Of a stretch of DNA of 64,000 nucleotides, positions 43,762-53,701 are shown in pieces. The notes under the pieces were generated by a model. The model was not told the origin of the DNA. It did no database searches and worked only from the letters and a program-made list of their open reading frames with translations. Position 1 is the stretch's first letter; every line of letters begins with the position of its first letter. Where the stretch lies: positions 204,866-268,865 of the forward strand of contig NZ_WIDL01000002.1 in assembly GCF_009496535.1 (NCBI RefSeq), given 5' to 3'. The stretch comes from Stenotrophomonas sp. MYb238. GTDB lineage: Bacteria > Pseudomonadota > Gammaproteobacteria > Xanthomonadales > Xanthomonadaceae. Both the position numbers and the translations under genes were made by a program.

Positions 43762-45645
43762 ATGCCCAGCGTCCTCTCCACCGGCAGCAGCGCCCTGATC
43801 GCCTTCCAGCGGGCGCTGGCGACCGTCAGCCACAACGTGGCCAACATCAAGACCGACGGCTACAGCCGGCAGAAGGTCGACTTCGCCACGCGCAATCCCA
43901 CCGACGTGGGCTACGGCGACGTCGGCAACGGCACCAAGATCACCGATATCCGCCGCGTCGCCGACCAGCTGGCGATCTCGCGCCTGCTCGACAGCAGCGG
44001 CGAACTGGCCCGGCTGAAGCAGCTCTCCGGGCTGGCCGACCGCGTGGATGCGCTGTTCTCCGACAGCGCGACCAACCTCAACGGCATCTGGTCCAATTTC
44101 TTCGACTCGGTCAGCGGCCTGTCGGCCAACGCCGCCGGCGCCGCCGACCGGCGCAGCATGCTCGACAACGCCAACGGCCTGGTCAACCGCTTCAAGCAGC
44201 TGACCGGCCACCTGGATTCGCTCGGCCACGAGGTCAACAACGGGCTGATCGCCGGCGCCAGCGAGATCAACCGCCTGGCCACGGAGATCGCGCAGATCAA
44301 CAGCGCCATCGGCAGCGACGCCAACCGCGCCGCGCCGGACCTGCTCGACCGCCGCGACCAGCTGATCAGCCAGCTGGTGGGCTACACCGGGGGCACGGCC
44401 GTCATCCAGGACGGCGGCATCATGAACGTGTATTCGGCCGGCGGCCACGCGCTGGTGGTGGGCAGCACCGCCTCGCAGGTGACCACCGTGGCCGACCCGT
44501 TCCAGCCCGAGCGTCTGCAGCTGGCGCTCCGGACCCTGGGGCAGACCATCGCCCTGGACGGCAAGGCGCTGGGCGGCAGCATCGGCGGCCTGATCGAATT
44601 CCGCGACACCGTGCTGACCCCGGCGCAGGCCGAGCTCGGCCGCATCGCCGTCGGCCTGACGCAGGCGTTCAACGAAAGCCACCGCGAAGGCATGGACCTG
44701 TACGGCGACATGGGCGCGGACTTCTTCGCCCTCGCCCCGCCGAAGGTCGCCGCGCACAGCGGCAACAACAGCGCCAGCACCGCCACCGTCGCCGCCAGCT
44801 ACGGCGACACCACCAAGCTCGACGGCCAGAACCTGCAGCTGCGCTTCGACGGCAGCAACTGGGTGGCCACCCGCACCGACACCGGCGCGCCGGTGTCGAT
44901 GACCGGCAGCGGCACCGCGCTGGACCCGTTCGTGGTCAACGGCATCGAACTGGTGGTCGGCGGCACGCCGGCGCTCAACGACCGTTTCCTGGTGCAGCCC
45001 ACCGCCGCGGCCGTCAACGGCCTGTCGGTGGCGATCACCGATCCTTCGCGCATCGCCGCGGCCAACCCGGTGCGGGTCAAGGCCGACATGGGCAACATCG
45101 GCACCGGCGTGGCCGGCCGGCTCGACGTCACCGACGCGACCGACACCGCCCTGCTCAACCCGGCCAGCATCGATTTCATCGACGCCGACCACTACACCAT
45201 CGACGGCCTGGGCCCCTATGCCTACACGCCCGGGCAGACCATCAGCGCCAACGGCTGGAGCCTGGTGCTGGACGGCAAGCCGGCCGCCGGCGACACCTTT
45301 ACCGTGAGCCGCACTCCGGCCGGGTCCAGCGACAACGGCAATGCCTCGCGCCTGGCCAAGGTGGAGGACGCCAAGGCGTTCAACGGCGGCACCGTCACCC
45401 TCAACGGCGCGCTCGGCGGCCTGACCACGCAGGTCGGCGCGGCGGCGCGCGCGGCCGATTACTCGCTGCAGGCGCAGCAGGTCATCAACGAGAACGCCCA
45501 GGCCACGCGCGACTCGGTCTCCGGCGTGAACCTGGACGAGGAAGCGGCGGACATGCTCCGCCTGCAGCAGGCCTACCAGGCCGCTTCGCAGCTGATTTCC
45601 ACGGCCGACACCATGTTCCAATCGATCCTGCGGGCGGTGGGCTGA
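43762..45645 (+). CDS. flgK: Hook-filament junction protein FlgK
   Basis: A 627-residue junction protein. N-terminal STGSSALIAFQRALATVSHNVANIKTDGYSRQ and C-terminal SVSGVNLDEEAADMLRLQQAYQAASQLISTADTMF form D0; the middle is variable. Its TGA shares a base with the flgL ATG. Confidence 0.96.
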   Translation: MPSVLSTGSSALIAFQRALATVSHNVANIKTDGYSRQKVDFATRNPTDVGYGDVGNGTKITDIRRVADQLAISRLLDSSGELARLKQLSGLADRVDALFSDSATNLNGIWSNFFDSVSGLSANAAGAADRRSMLDNANGLVNRFKQLTGHLDSLGHEVNNGLIAGASEINRLATEIAQINSAIGSDANRAAPDLLDRRDQLISQLVGYTGGTAVIQDGGIMNVYSAGGHALVVGSTASQVTTVADPFQPERLQLALRTLGQTIALDGKALGGSIGGLIEFRDTVLTPAQAELGRIAVGLTQAFNESHREGMDLYGDMGADFFALAPPKVAAHSGNNSASTATVAASYGDTTKLDGQNLQLRFDGSNWVATRTDTGAPVSMTGSGTALDPFVVNGIELVVGGTPALNDRFLVQPTAAAVNGLSVAITDPSRIAAANPVRVKADMGNIGTGVAGRLDVTDATDTALLNPASIDFIDADHYTIDGLGPYAYTPGQTISANGWSLVLDGKPAAGDTFTVSRTPAGSSDNGNASRLAKVEDAKAFNGGTVTLNGALGGLTTQVGAAARAADYSLQAQQVINENAQATRDSVSGVNLDEEAADMLRLQQAYQAASQLISTADTMFQSILRAVG

Positions 45646-46847
45646 TGAACAACCGCATCTCCAGCAGCATGATGTACGACCAGTCGGTCTTCCTCATGCT
45701 TTCCAAGCAGAGCAAGCTCAACCACCTGGAGCGCCAGCTGGCCACCGGGCAGAAGATGGTCACCGCCAAGGACGACCCGGTCGCTTCGGGCACCGCGGTG
45801 GGCATGGACCGCGTCCTGGCCGAACTGGACCAGCTCGGCGCGAACGCGGCGACCGTGCAGAACCGCCTGGGCCTGCAGGAGAACGCGCTGGCCCAGGCCG
45901 GCGAGCTGCTGCAGCGCGTATCGGACCTGACCATTCAGGCCAACAGCGCCGCGCTGTCGGCCGAGGACCGCAAGAGCGTATCGGCCGAACTGCGCACGGT
46001 CCGCGATTCGCTGCTGTCGCTGGCCAACAGCACCGACGGCAACGGGCGCTTCCTGTTCGGCGGCACTGCCGACGGCGTGGCGCCGTTCTCGGCCAGCACC
46101 GGCACCATCCTCTACAACGGCGACCAGACCCAGCGCCAGGTGGAAGTCGCGCCGGGCAGCTTCGTGCAGGACGCGCTGCCGGGCAGCGAGATCTTCATGC
46201 GCATCCGCACCGGCGACGGCACGGTGGACGGCAGCGCCGCGACCGGCAACGCCGGCCAGGCGGTGCTGACCGGCGTCAGCCGCGACGGCACCGCGACCTG
46301 GACCGGCGACAGCTTCACCGTGCAGTTCACCGGCCCGGATACCTACGACATCCTCGACAGCGGCGGCAACCCGGTCGGGGGCGGCACCTACGCCGATGGC
46401 GACGACATCGTGTTCCAGGGCCTGCGCGTGCGCCTGAGCGGCGTCCCGGTAGCCGGCGACGAGTTCAGCGTCGGCCAGGCCGGCAACCGCGACGTGTTCT
46501 CCACCATCGACCGCCTGGTCGGTGCGCTGCAGATGGACACCTCCACCCTCGCCGGCCGCACCGCGCAGCAGAACGTGCTGCAGTCCAGCCTGCGCGACGT
46601 GGCCCGGGCGGCGGAAAAGATGATCGATTCGCGCGCCTCCGGCGGCGCCCAGCTCAGCGCCATCGACAACGCCGCCTCGCTGCGCGAGGCCAACGCCATC
46701 AGCCTGAAGGATTCGCTGTCGCAGCTGCGCGACCTCGATTATGCCGAGGCCATCGGCCAGTACAAGCTCGAAGGCGCCGCCCTGCAGGCCGCGCAGACCA
46801 TCTTCACCCAGATGCAGTCCATGTCGCTGTTCAACATGATCCGCTGA
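45645..46847 (+). CDS. flgL: Hook-filament junction protein FlgL
   Basis: A 400-residue flagellin-like junction protein: [37 protein letters not shown] and C-terminal [34 protein letters not shown]. It is coupled to flgK by stop/start overlap. The first flagellin gene follows after 67 bases with no terminator. Confidence 0.95.
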   Translation: MNNRISSSMMYDQSVFLMLSKQSKLNHLERQLATGQKMVTAKDDPVASGTAVGMDRVLAELDQLGANAATVQNRLGLQENALAQAGELLQRVSDLTIQANSAALSAEDRKSVSAELRTVRDSLLSLANSTDGNGRFLFGGTADGVAPFSASTGTILYNGDQTQRQVEVAPGSFVQDALPGSEIFMRIRTGDGTVDGSAATGNAGQAVLTGVSRDGTATWTGDSFTVQFTGPDTYDILDSGGNPVGGGTYADGDDIVFQGLRVRLSGVPVAGDEFSVGQAGNRDVFSTIDRLVGALQMDTSTLAGRTAQQNVLQSSLRDVARAAEKMIDSRASGGAQLSAIDNAASLREANAISLKDSLSQLRDLDYAEAIGQYKLEGAALQAAQTIFTQMQSMSLFNMIR

Positions 46848-46914
46848 TCCAGACCAACGCAGAAGCACTGCTTTCCCATACCACGCAAGGCCCCGAACAC
46901 AACGGAGAAGTCCC

Positions 46915-48102
46915 ATGGCACAAGTCATCAACACCAACATCATGTCGCTGAACGCCCAGCGCAACCTGAACACCAGCGGCACCAGCCTGGCGACCAGCAT
47001 CCAGCGACTGTCCTCGGGCCTGCGCATCAACAGCGCCAAGGACGACGCCGCCGGCCTGGCGATTTCCGAGCGCTTCACCACCCAGATCCGCGGCCTGGAC
47101 GTCGCCACCCGCAACGCCAACGACGGCATCTCGCTGGCGCAGACCGCCGAAGGCGCGATGGTCGAGATCAGCAGCAACCTGCAGCGCATCCGCGAACTGG
47201 CGGTGCAGTCGGCCAACGCCACCAACTCCGGCAACGACCGCGAGGCGCTCAACGCCGAAGTGCAGCAGTTGCTGGGCGAGATCGACCGCGTCGCCAACCA
47301 GACCAGCTTCAACGGCACCAAGCTGCTGGACGGCAGCTTCACCGGCGCCCTGTTCCAGGTCGGCGCCGACGCCGGCCAGACCATCGGCGTAAACAGCATC
47401 GTCGACGCCAACATCGACATGCTGGGCAAGGCCGGCTTCGCCGCCACCCAGACCTCGACCAACGCCGTGGCTTCCGGCATCGCCACCGCCGCCGGCAACC
47501 TCTCCGGCCTGAGCATCAACGGCAAGGCCATCGCCGCGGTGAAGGTCGCCATCGGCGACACCGGCGCGGACGTGCAGAAGAAGCTGGCCTCAGCCATCAA
47601 CGAGAGCATGGACCAGACCGGCGTCTACGCCTCGATCGACAGCACCGGCAAGCTGCAGCTGGAATCGGTGAAGGCCGGCCAGGACTTCAGCATCTCCGGC
47701 ACGCTCTCGGCCGTGGCCGGCATCACCACCGACGTGTCGGGCATCGTCAACGCCACGGTGGCGGCCAATGTCACCGCCACCGGTTCCCGCTTCCTCAAGG
47801 ACCTGGACATCTCCGACTTCACCGGCGCCCAGCGCGCCCTGGAGATCGTGGACAAGGCGCTGACCGCCGTCAGCGGCTCGCGTGCGGAAATGGGCGCGAT
47901 CCAGAACCGCTTCACCTCCACCATCGCCAACCTGTCCACCACCTCGGAAAACCTGTCCGCCTCGCGCAGCCGCATCCGCGACGCCGACTACGCCAAGGAA
48001 ACGGCCGAGCTGACCCGCACCCAGATCCTGCAGCAGGCCGGCACCGCCATGCTGGCCCAGGCCAACCAGGTTCCGCAGAACGTGCTCAACCTGCTCAAGT
48101 AA
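46915..48102 (+). CDS. fliC: Flagellin 1
   Basis: A 395-residue flagellin with conserved D0/D1 ends ([21 protein letters not shown], and a C-terminus ending PQNVLNLLK) and a short variable centre. GGAGAAG lies six bases upstream. No sigma-28 promoter is visible in the 67 bases after flgL, so it may be expressed by read-through or from inside flgL. It is nearly identical over long stretches to the second flagellin and ends at its own terminator. Confidence 0.97.
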   Translation: MAQVINTNIMSLNAQRNLNTSGTSLATSIQRLSSGLRINSAKDDAAGLAISERFTTQIRGLDVATRNANDGISLAQTAEGAMVEISSNLQRIRELAVQSANATNSGNDREALNAEVQQLLGEIDRVANQTSFNGTKLLDGSFTGALFQVGADAGQTIGVNSIVDANIDMLGKAGFAATQTSTNAVASGIATAAGNLSGLSINGKAIAAVKVAIGDTGADVQKKLASAINESMDQTGVYASIDSTGKLQLESVKAGQDFSISGTLSAVAGITTDVSGIVNATVAANVTATGSRFLKDLDISDFTGAQRALEIVDKALTAVSGSRAEMGAIQNRFTSTIANLSTTSENLSASRSRIRDADYAKETAELTRTQILQQAGTAMLAQANQVPQNVLNLLK

Positions 48103-48126
48103 TCGCTGCTGCCTTCCGGAAGACAG

Positions 48127-48153
48127 AAAGCCCCGGCATGCCCGGGGCTTTTT
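48127..48153 (+). terminator. Rho-independent terminator after flagellin 1
   Basis: AAAGCCCCGG (48127-48136) pairs with CCGGGGCTTT (48142-48151), followed by further T residues. Confidence 0.85.
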
Positions 48154-48263
48154 CCATTTCGGCGCCATCGCAGAGCAACGCGGCGCCGGGCAGGCCATGC
48201 CATGCGTCGCGGAATAATGTGGTTCCCTGCCCCTCTCTCGCTGAAGAGCCGGATGCCTGCAAA

Positions 48264-48334
48264 CCGCGGGCGTGTTTCACCGCCCGCCCGCGGAAAAAAC
48301 AACGGCGCTGGAACTTAATGGTTCCAGCGCCGTT
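48264..48334 (-). terminator. Two strong hairpins between the flagellin genes; the right one fits a minus-strand terminator
   Basis: AACGGCGCTGGAAC (48301-48314) is perfectly complementary to 48321-48334 around a six-base loop. Read on the minus strand the stem is followed by GTTTTTTCC, a proper T tract; on the plus strand it is not. A second stem, CCGCGGGCG (48264-48272) with CGCCCGCGG (48285-48293), lies just beyond. No minus-strand gene is visible to the right, so an antisense or small RNA is possible. Confidence 0.55.
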
Positions 48335-48397
48335 TCCGTATGACGAACCCCTTCCGACCGCGCCCCGGACCTTGCGGTCCATTTTTCCGGCAAGCCC

Positions 48398-48424
48398 TAA
48401 AGCTGCCGGTGGCGCTGCCGTTAT
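48398..48424 (+). promoter_or_regulatory. FliA (sigma-28) promoter of flagellin 2
   Basis: TAAAGCTG (48398-48405), 11 bases, GCCGTTAT (48417-48424). It implies a leader of nearly 100 bases before the start codon. Confidence 0.8.
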
Positions 48425-48527
48425 TGGTATCAGCAGCGGTACTGCGGCGCCCTACGCCACCTCCCACTGCACTCAGTACCGGTCAGGTTGAAGCTGCCGG
48501 ATCAAACGCCAAACAGGAATCCGAATC

Positions 48528-49718
48528 ATGGCACAAGTCATCAACACCAACATCATGTCGCTGAACGCCCAGCGCAACCTGAACACCAGTGGTGCCAGCC
48601 TGGCGACCAGCATCCAGCGCCTGTCCTCGGGCATGCGCATCAACAGCGCCAAGGACGACGCCGCCGGCCTGGCGATCTCCGAGCGCTTCACCACCCAGAT
48701 CCGCGGCCTGGACGTTGCCACCCGCAACGCCAACGACGGCATCTCGCTGGCCCAGACCGCCGAAGGCGCGATGGTCGAGATCGGCAACAACTTGCAGCGC
48801 ATCCGCGAGCTGGCGGTGCAGTCGGCAAACGCCACCAACTCCGGCACCGACCGCGACGCGCTGAACGCCGAAGTCAACCAGCTGCTGAAGGAAATCGACC
48901 GCGTCGCCAACCAGACCAGCTTCAACGGCACCAAGCTGCTGAACGGCGACTTCTCCGGCGCCCTGTTCCAGGTCGGCGCCGACGCCGGCCAGACCATCGG
49001 CATCAACAGCATCGTCGACGCCAACATCGACGCCCTGGGCAAGGCCGGCTTCGCCGCCACCCAGACCTCGACCAACGCCGTGGCTTCCGGTACCGCCACC
49101 GCCGCCGGCAACCTCTCCGGCCTGAGCATCAACGGCAAGGCCATCGCCGCGGTGAAGGTCGCCGTCGGCGACACCGGCGCGGACGTGCAGAAGAAGCTGG
49201 CCTCGGCCATCAACGAGAGCATGGACCAGACCGGCGTCTTCGCCTCGATCGACAGCACCGGCAAGCTGAAGCTGGAATCGCTGAAGGAAGGCAAGGACTT
49301 CACCTTCTCCGGCACGCTGTCGGCCGTGGCCGGCATCACCACGGACACCTCGGGCGTGGCCGCCTCGGCGACCGTTGCCACCAACGTCACCGCCAACGGC
49401 TCCAGCTTCCTGAAGGATCTGGACATCTCCGACTTCACCGGCGCCCAGCGTGCCCTGGAGATCGTGGACAAGGCGCTGACCTCGGTGAACAGCTCGCGTG
49501 CCGACATGGGTGCGATCCAGAACCGCTTCAGCTCGACCATCGCCAACCTGGCCACCACCTCGGAAAACCTGTCCGCTTCGCGCAGCCGCATCCGCGACGC
49601 CGACTACGCCAAGGAAACGGCCGAGCTGACCCGCACGCAGATCCTGCAGCAGGCCGGCACCGCCATGCTGAGCCAGGCCAACAGCTCGACCCAGAACGTG
49701 CTCAGCCTGCTGCGCTGA
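48528..49718 (+). CDS. fliC: Flagellin 2
   Basis: A 396-residue paralogue of flagellin 1, sharing the N-terminal 60 residues almost completely and differing mainly at scattered central positions and the end ([10 protein letters not shown]). A tandem duplication is clear. This copy has a strong FliA promoter and long leader, so it is probably the major late flagellin. Confidence 0.97.
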   Translation: MAQVINTNIMSLNAQRNLNTSGASLATSIQRLSSGMRINSAKDDAAGLAISERFTTQIRGLDVATRNANDGISLAQTAEGAMVEIGNNLQRIRELAVQSANATNSGTDRDALNAEVNQLLKEIDRVANQTSFNGTKLLNGDFSGALFQVGADAGQTIGINSIVDANIDALGKAGFAATQTSTNAVASGTATAAGNLSGLSINGKAIAAVKVAVGDTGADVQKKLASAINESMDQTGVFASIDSTGKLKLESLKEGKDFTFSGTLSAVAGITTDTSGVAASATVATNVTANGSSFLKDLDISDFTGAQRALEIVDKALTSVNSSRADMGAIQNRFSSTIANLATTSENLSASRSRIRDADYAKETAELTRTQILQQAGTAMLSQANSSTQNVLSLLR

Positions 49719-49750
49719 TCCGTCGGCGTCAGCCTGGCAAGTGGACACGG

Positions 49751-49774
49751 GCCCCCGCCAGCAATGGCGGGGGC
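49751..49774 (+). terminator. Terminator-like hairpin after flagellin 2
   Basis: GCCCCCGCCA (49751-49760) pairs perfectly with TGGCGGGGGC (49765-49774) around GCAA; only a weak T tract (TTCGTCT) follows. Confidence 0.65.
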
Positions 49775-49869
49775 TTCGTCTGTCCGGGAGCCGGCCCGCC
49801 GCCGCCGCCCGTCGCGCGGCCCACGGCATGAGTCTTGCCTATCCGGGGAGACATGTCCGTCGCCGGGGC

Positions 49870-49896
49870 TAAAGAATCCCGGCTGCGGGCCGATAT
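49870..49896 (+). promoter_or_regulatory. FliA (sigma-28) promoter of fliD
   Basis: TAAAGAAT (49870-49877), 11 bases, GCCGATAT (49889-49896), about 44 bases before the fliD start. Confidence 0.82.
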
Positions 49897-49939
49897 CCGG
49901 GATGCCTGCACGAGTGTCCCTTTGCGCAAAGGAATCCAA

Positions 49940-51301
49940 ATGGCCACGTCCTCTCTCTCCACCATCGGCTCCGGGCTGGATATTCCGACCATCGTCTCCA
50001 AGCTGGTCGCCAACGAGCGCAAGCCGGCCGCGGACCGGATCAACAACCAGGGCACCACGGCCACCGCCAAGCTTTCGGCGCTGGGCAGCATCAAGAGCTC
50101 GCTCGGCAGCCTGCAATCGGCGCTGGAGACGCTGACCAAGAGCGCGAGCACCCCGGCCTACAAGACCACGGTGCCGGAGGGCAGCGGTTTCGGCGCGACG
50201 GTCGTGACCGACCCCAGCACCGGGAAGACGCTCGCGGCGGCCGGCACCTACAACGTCGAGGTGCTGAGCCTGGCGCAGCCGCAGAAGCTCAGCTCCGGCG
50301 CGTTCGCCGCCGATGGCGCGGTCGGCGACGGCACCCTGAAGATCGCCTGGGACGACAAGTCCCTCGACGTGGCGATCAAGCCCGGCAGCACACTGTCGGA
50401 CATCGCCGCGGCGATCAACAAGGCGGCCGGCGGCAAGGGCGTCAATGCCACCGTCATCACCGCCAACGATGGCCAGCACCTGGTGCTCAACGCGGTCGAC
50501 GCCGGGACCAAGGGGGCGTTGACCGTCTCGGCCAGCGGCGGCAACGGCGGCCTTTCGGCGCTGACCTGGGACGGCACCGCCGGCGGCCTGAGCCAGACCG
50601 TGGCGGCCACCAACGCACGCGTGCGGGTGGACGGGTTCGAGCGCGAGTCCAGCAGCAACAGCGTCAGCGACCTGATCCCGGGCATCACCCTGAACCTGAC
50701 CAAGGCCGAGGAAGGCACCACCAAGACCCTGACCGTCAGCCAGGACAACGCGCCGCTCAAGATCAACGTGCAGGCCTTCGTCAGCGCCTACAACGCCTCG
50801 ATCAACCTGCTCAAGAATTCCAGCGCCTACGACGCGACCAACAAGAAGGCCTCCACCCTTACCGGCGATTCGATGGTGCGCGGCCTGCAGCAGCAGCTGC
50901 GCGGGCAGCTCAGCGCGAACGTGGTCGACCTGAAGGCCATGGGGCTGACGATCAACACCGACGGCACGATGTCCCTCAACGCCAGTACGTTCGACAAGTC
51001 GATGGCCGAGAACCCCACCATGGCGGCCAGCCTGCTGGGCAAGGACGGCAAGCTCTCCGGCGGCCTTTCCAGCCTGCTCAAGAGCAACCTGGACAGCGGC
51101 ACCGGCACCCTGACGCTGCGTACCGACGCCCTGAACAAGCAGATCAAGAAGCTCGAGAAGGACCTGGACGACCTGGACGCGCGCATGGAGAAGGTCTCCG
51201 ATCGCTACACCAGGCAGTTCAACGCGATGGATTCGCTGGTGGCGCAGATGCAGGGCACCAGCAACTACCTGGCCCAGCAGCTGGCGGCACTCCAGAAATA
51301 A
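49940..51301 (+). CDS. fliD: Flagellar filament cap protein FliD
   Basis: A 453-residue capping protein. N-terminal STIGSGLDIPTIVSKLVANERKPAADRIN and the FliD_C region (VQAFVSAYNASINLLKNS, the coiled coil TDALNKQIKKLEKDLDDLDARME) are typical. The start at 49940 has AAAGGA upstream; a longer frame would include the promoter. Followed by fliS. Confidence 0.95.
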   Translation: MATSSLSTIGSGLDIPTIVSKLVANERKPAADRINNQGTTATAKLSALGSIKSSLGSLQSALETLTKSASTPAYKTTVPEGSGFGATVVTDPSTGKTLAAAGTYNVEVLSLAQPQKLSSGAFAADGAVGDGTLKIAWDDKSLDVAIKPGSTLSDIAAAINKAAGGKGVNATVITANDGQHLVLNAVDAGTKGALTVSASGGNGGLSALTWDGTAGGLSQTVAATNARVRVDGFERESSSNSVSDLIPGITLNLTKAEEGTTKTLTVSQDNAPLKINVQAFVSAYNASINLLKNSSAYDATNKKASTLTGDSMVRGLQQQLRGQLSANVVDLKAMGLTINTDGTMSLNASTFDKSMAENPTMAASLLGKDGKLSGGLSSLLKSNLDSGTGTLTLRTDALNKQIKKLEKDLDDLDARMEKVSDRYTRQFNAMDSLVAQMQGTSNYLAQQLAALQK

Positions 51302-51409
51302 CCCTTCGCGTTCAAGTAAACGGCCATGACGGCCGATACACGGATATCACCCCATCATTCCCGACGCAGCCCGGACCGCGCGCCGGACAGGTCCCAGGAG
51401 ACTCTCCCC

Positions 51410-51829
51410 ATGTACGGTTCCAGCCGCAACTACGCCGAGCAGTACCGAAAGGTCGGCGTTTCCACCAAGGTTGTGGATGCCGATCCGCACAGGCTGGTGG
51501 CCCTCCTGTTCGAAGGCGCCAACGAGCGGATCCGCCGTGCCGAGGCCTTCCTCGCCCAGGGCGACCAGGCCATGAAGGGCAAGTCCATCGGCGAGGCCTG
51601 CGCGATCATCGGCCATCTCAACGGCTCGCTCGACCACGAGGCCGGCGGCGAGATCGCCGGCAACCTCTCGGCGCTGTACGACTACGTCATCCAGCGCCTG
51701 ACCGAGGCCAACCTCAACAACGACGTCGCCGCCCTGCAGGAATCGCTCTCGCTCATGGGCGAGATCGAATCGGCCTGGAACGCGATCCCGGGCGACCAGC
51801 GCCAACGTCCCGCCGTCGCCGGAGCCTGA
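51410..51829 (+). CDS. fliS: Flagellin export chaperone FliS
   Basis: A 139-residue four-helix chaperone that binds the flagellin C-terminus. DPHRLVALLFEGANERIRRAEAFL, the DHEAGGEIAGNLSALYDYVIQRL helix and late WNAI are typical. CAGGAG sets the start at 51410. Confidence 0.95.
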   Translation: MYGSSRNYAEQYRKVGVSTKVVDADPHRLVALLFEGANERIRRAEAFLAQGDQAMKGKSIGEACAIIGHLNGSLDHEAGGEIAGNLSALYDYVIQRLTEANLNNDVAALQESLSLMGEIESAWNAIPGDQRQRPAVAGA

Positions 51830-51831
51830 AC

Positions 51832-52140
51832 ATGATCGATACCGACCACACCCTGCAGGCGCTGCACGACGACCTGGAGGCGCTGCGTGCCGCGGTCGAG
51901 CAGGAAGACCACGCCGAGGCCGAACGCATCGCCAGCGGCCACGACCGCCGCCTGCGCGAGTTCGTCGACGCCTGCGGCGTCCAGGCTGCCGCCAACGGCC
52001 TGCGCAACCTGCTGGCCCTGCAGCAGTCGCTGATGGCCGACATGCTGGTGCGGCGCGACATCGCCGCGGCCCGGCTGCGCGCCGGGCGCCAGTCCGTGCG
52101 CGCGGTGCATGCCTACCAGCAGGCCGAATCGCTGGCATGA
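51832..52140 (+). CDS. fliT: FliT-like helical protein
   Basis: A 102-residue, all-helical acidic protein starting two bases after fliS, the usual position of FliT, which escorts FliD and restrains FlhDC or FleQ-type activators. Sequence similarity cannot be judged by eye, so the call is positional. It overlaps the next gene by four bases. Confidence 0.6.
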   Translation: MIDTDHTLQALHDDLEALRAAVEQEDHAEAERIASGHDRRLREFVDACGVQAAANGLRNLLALQQSLMADMLVRRDIAAARLRAGRQSVRAVHAYQQAESLA

Positions 52141-52721
52141 ACGCGCCCGGCGCCAGCGTCGTGCACCATCCGGCCGAAACCGAGCTGTTCGAGGACACGC
52201 TGTCCTGCGACGTGGCGCTGCCGGCGGCGTTCGAGCCGGGCAGCACCGCCATCCGCGCAGGCGCGACCGAGATGCTGCTGCGCAGCGTGGCGCTGGTGGA
52301 GGATTCGCGCGGCACCGACGGCGACGACGACCGCGGCGGCGACGGCAACCCGCAGCTGCAGCGGCTGGAAGCGCGCATGGACCTGGCGCTGGTCCTGCTC
52401 GGGCGCCTGCTGCGCCAGTCCGTGCAGGCCTTGCCGCTGCGCCCGGTGCGCTGGTCGCGTCGCGGGCTGCGGCTGGAACTGGGCCAGCGCACCGGCGCCG
52501 TGCAGGGCAGCGCCGGCATCGTCCGGCTGCAGCCGGCGGACTGGCTGCCGGACCATATCGAGCTGCCGGTGCAGGTACTGGGCGAGGCGACCTCCGGCAA
52601 CGGCGGCGTCTACCTGTGGCTGCGCCTGCAGAGCACCGGCGAGGCGCTGGAAACGGCGCTGGAGCGCCACCTGTTCCGCCTGCACCGCCGCCAGATCGCC
52701 GACAGCCGGCGTCCGCGTTGA
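52137..52721 (+). CDS. Atypical PilZ-domain-like protein
   Basis: A 194-residue protein with an acidic N-terminus, a helix with heptads (LQRLEARMDLALVLLGRLLRQ) and a C-terminal beta-rich part (WSRRGLRLELG, VYLWLRLQSTGEALETALERHLFRLHRRQ). The layout resembles the non-canonical PilZ proteins of Xanthomonas that carry a long heptad helix. The canonical RxxxR and DxSxxG pair is not clear, so cyclic-di-GMP binding is doubtful. It overlaps the fliT-like gene. Confidence 0.6.
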   Translation: MNAPGASVVHHPAETELFEDTLSCDVALPAAFEPGSTAIRAGATEMLLRSVALVEDSRGTDGDDDRGGDGNPQLQRLEARMDLALVLLGRLLRQSVQALPLRPVRWSRRGLRLELGQRTGAVQGSAGIVRLQPADWLPDHIELPVQVLGEATSGNGGVYLWLRLQSTGEALETALERHLFRLHRRQIADSRRPR

Positions 52722-52748
52722 TCCGCGCGCATCCATGACCTCTGCCGC

Positions 52749-52777
52749 TTGGCGCGCATGCGCGCGCTCGGCTAAGG
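52749..52777 (+). promoter_or_regulatory. Candidate promoter with embedded palindrome
   Basis: TTGGCG and TAAGGT with about 16 bases between form a passable sigma-70 promoter upstream of the NarL-type regulator. The spacer contains the 14-base palindrome GCGCGCATGCGCGC (52752-52765), a plausible operator. Confidence 0.4.
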
Positions 52778-52808
52778 TGCCGCCATCCCCAAGCGATGCC
52801 CCCTGCCC

Positions 52809-53441
52809 GTGCGTGTCCTGATTGTCGATGACCATACGCTGGTCCGTGCCGGCCTGTGCCGCCTGCTGCAGACGTTCGGCGGGGTGCTGGTGATCGGCGA
52901 GGCCAGCAGCGCGGAACAGGCGCTGGAACTGGCCGTGCGGGAACAGCCCGACGTGGTGCTGCTGGATCTCTCCCTGCCCGGCCGCAGCGGCCTGGAAGCG
53001 CTGTCGGACATCGGCCACAAGGTGCCCAACGCGCGGGTGGTGATGATGTCCATGCACGACGACACCGCCCACGTGCGCGATGCGCTGGACCGTGGCGCGG
53101 TGGGATTCGTGGTCAAGGACGCAGCGCCGCAGGAACTGGAACTGGCGCTGCGCGCGGCCCATTCCGGCCAGGTGTTCCTGAGCCCGCAGATTTCCGCGCG
53201 CATGCTCTCTCCGCTGCTGGGACGCGAACGCCCGACCGGCATCGCCGCGCTGTCGCCGCGCCAGCGGCAGATCCTGCGCCAGCTCGGCAACGGCCAGTCG
53301 ACCAAGGAGATCGCCGCGGAGCTGGGCATCAGCGTCAAGACGGTGGAGACCCACCGGGCGCGCATGATGGAGGCGCTGGGCTGCCGCCGCGCCAACGACC
53401 TGCTGCTGCTGGCGGTGCGCCACCAGCAGGAACTGGCCTGA
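52809..53441 (+). CDS. NarL/LuxR-family response regulator
   Basis: A 210-residue regulator starting at GTG. Receiver domain residues 1-120 with phosphorylation site D53 (LLDLSLPG), and a GerE helix-turn-helix about residues 145-205 (LSPRQRQILRQLGNGQSTKEIAAELGISVKTVETHRARMME). It sits between flagellar assembly genes and rpoN2; repeated TGTAGG/CCTACA boxes in the next spacer may be its targets. The NarX-type kinase at 29460 is a possible partner. Confidence 0.88.
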   Translation: MRVLIVDDHTLVRAGLCRLLQTFGGVLVIGEASSAEQALELAVREQPDVVLLDLSLPGRSGLEALSDIGHKVPNARVVMMSMHDDTAHVRDALDRGAVGFVVKDAAPQELELALRAAHSGQVFLSPQISARMLSPLLGRERPTGIAALSPRQRQILRQLGNGQSTKEIAAELGISVKTVETHRARMMEALGCRRANDLLLLAVRHQQELA

Positions 53442-53531
53442 CGGCGGGCAGCCAGTCTGGATCCGCGTCACATATCCGGAAATCCGTCGCGGCCGCCGTC
53501 AGAAATCCGTAAGTCGTTGATTCTCCGGTTT

Positions 53532-53584
53532 CCCTACATCGCATTGCGACGGATTAATGACGTTGTGTAGGAAAAACCCCTACA
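53532..53584 (+). promoter_or_regulatory. Repeated CCTACA boxes upstream of rpoN2
   Basis: CCCTACA occurs at 53532-53538, and an inverted pair TGTAGG/CCTACA spans 53566-53584; a further CCCCTAC lies near 53641. NarL-family proteins bind short inverted heptamers of this kind. The gene upstream encodes such a regulator. It is the only visible structure in the 260-base spacer. Confidence 0.45.
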
Positions 53585-53701
53585 TGAAGTAAGGGGATTT
53601 CCTAGGCGATACAGGTTTTCACCGATTCATTCCCTGACACCCCCTACGCAAGATGCGTTCCATAACGGTCGCTTCACACGGCGCCCACGGGGATCAGACA
53701 C

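Noticed and set aside
48301-48334. Plus-strand terminator for flagellin 1
   Set aside because: A better terminator already lies at 48127-48153, and this stem lacks a plus-strand T tract.
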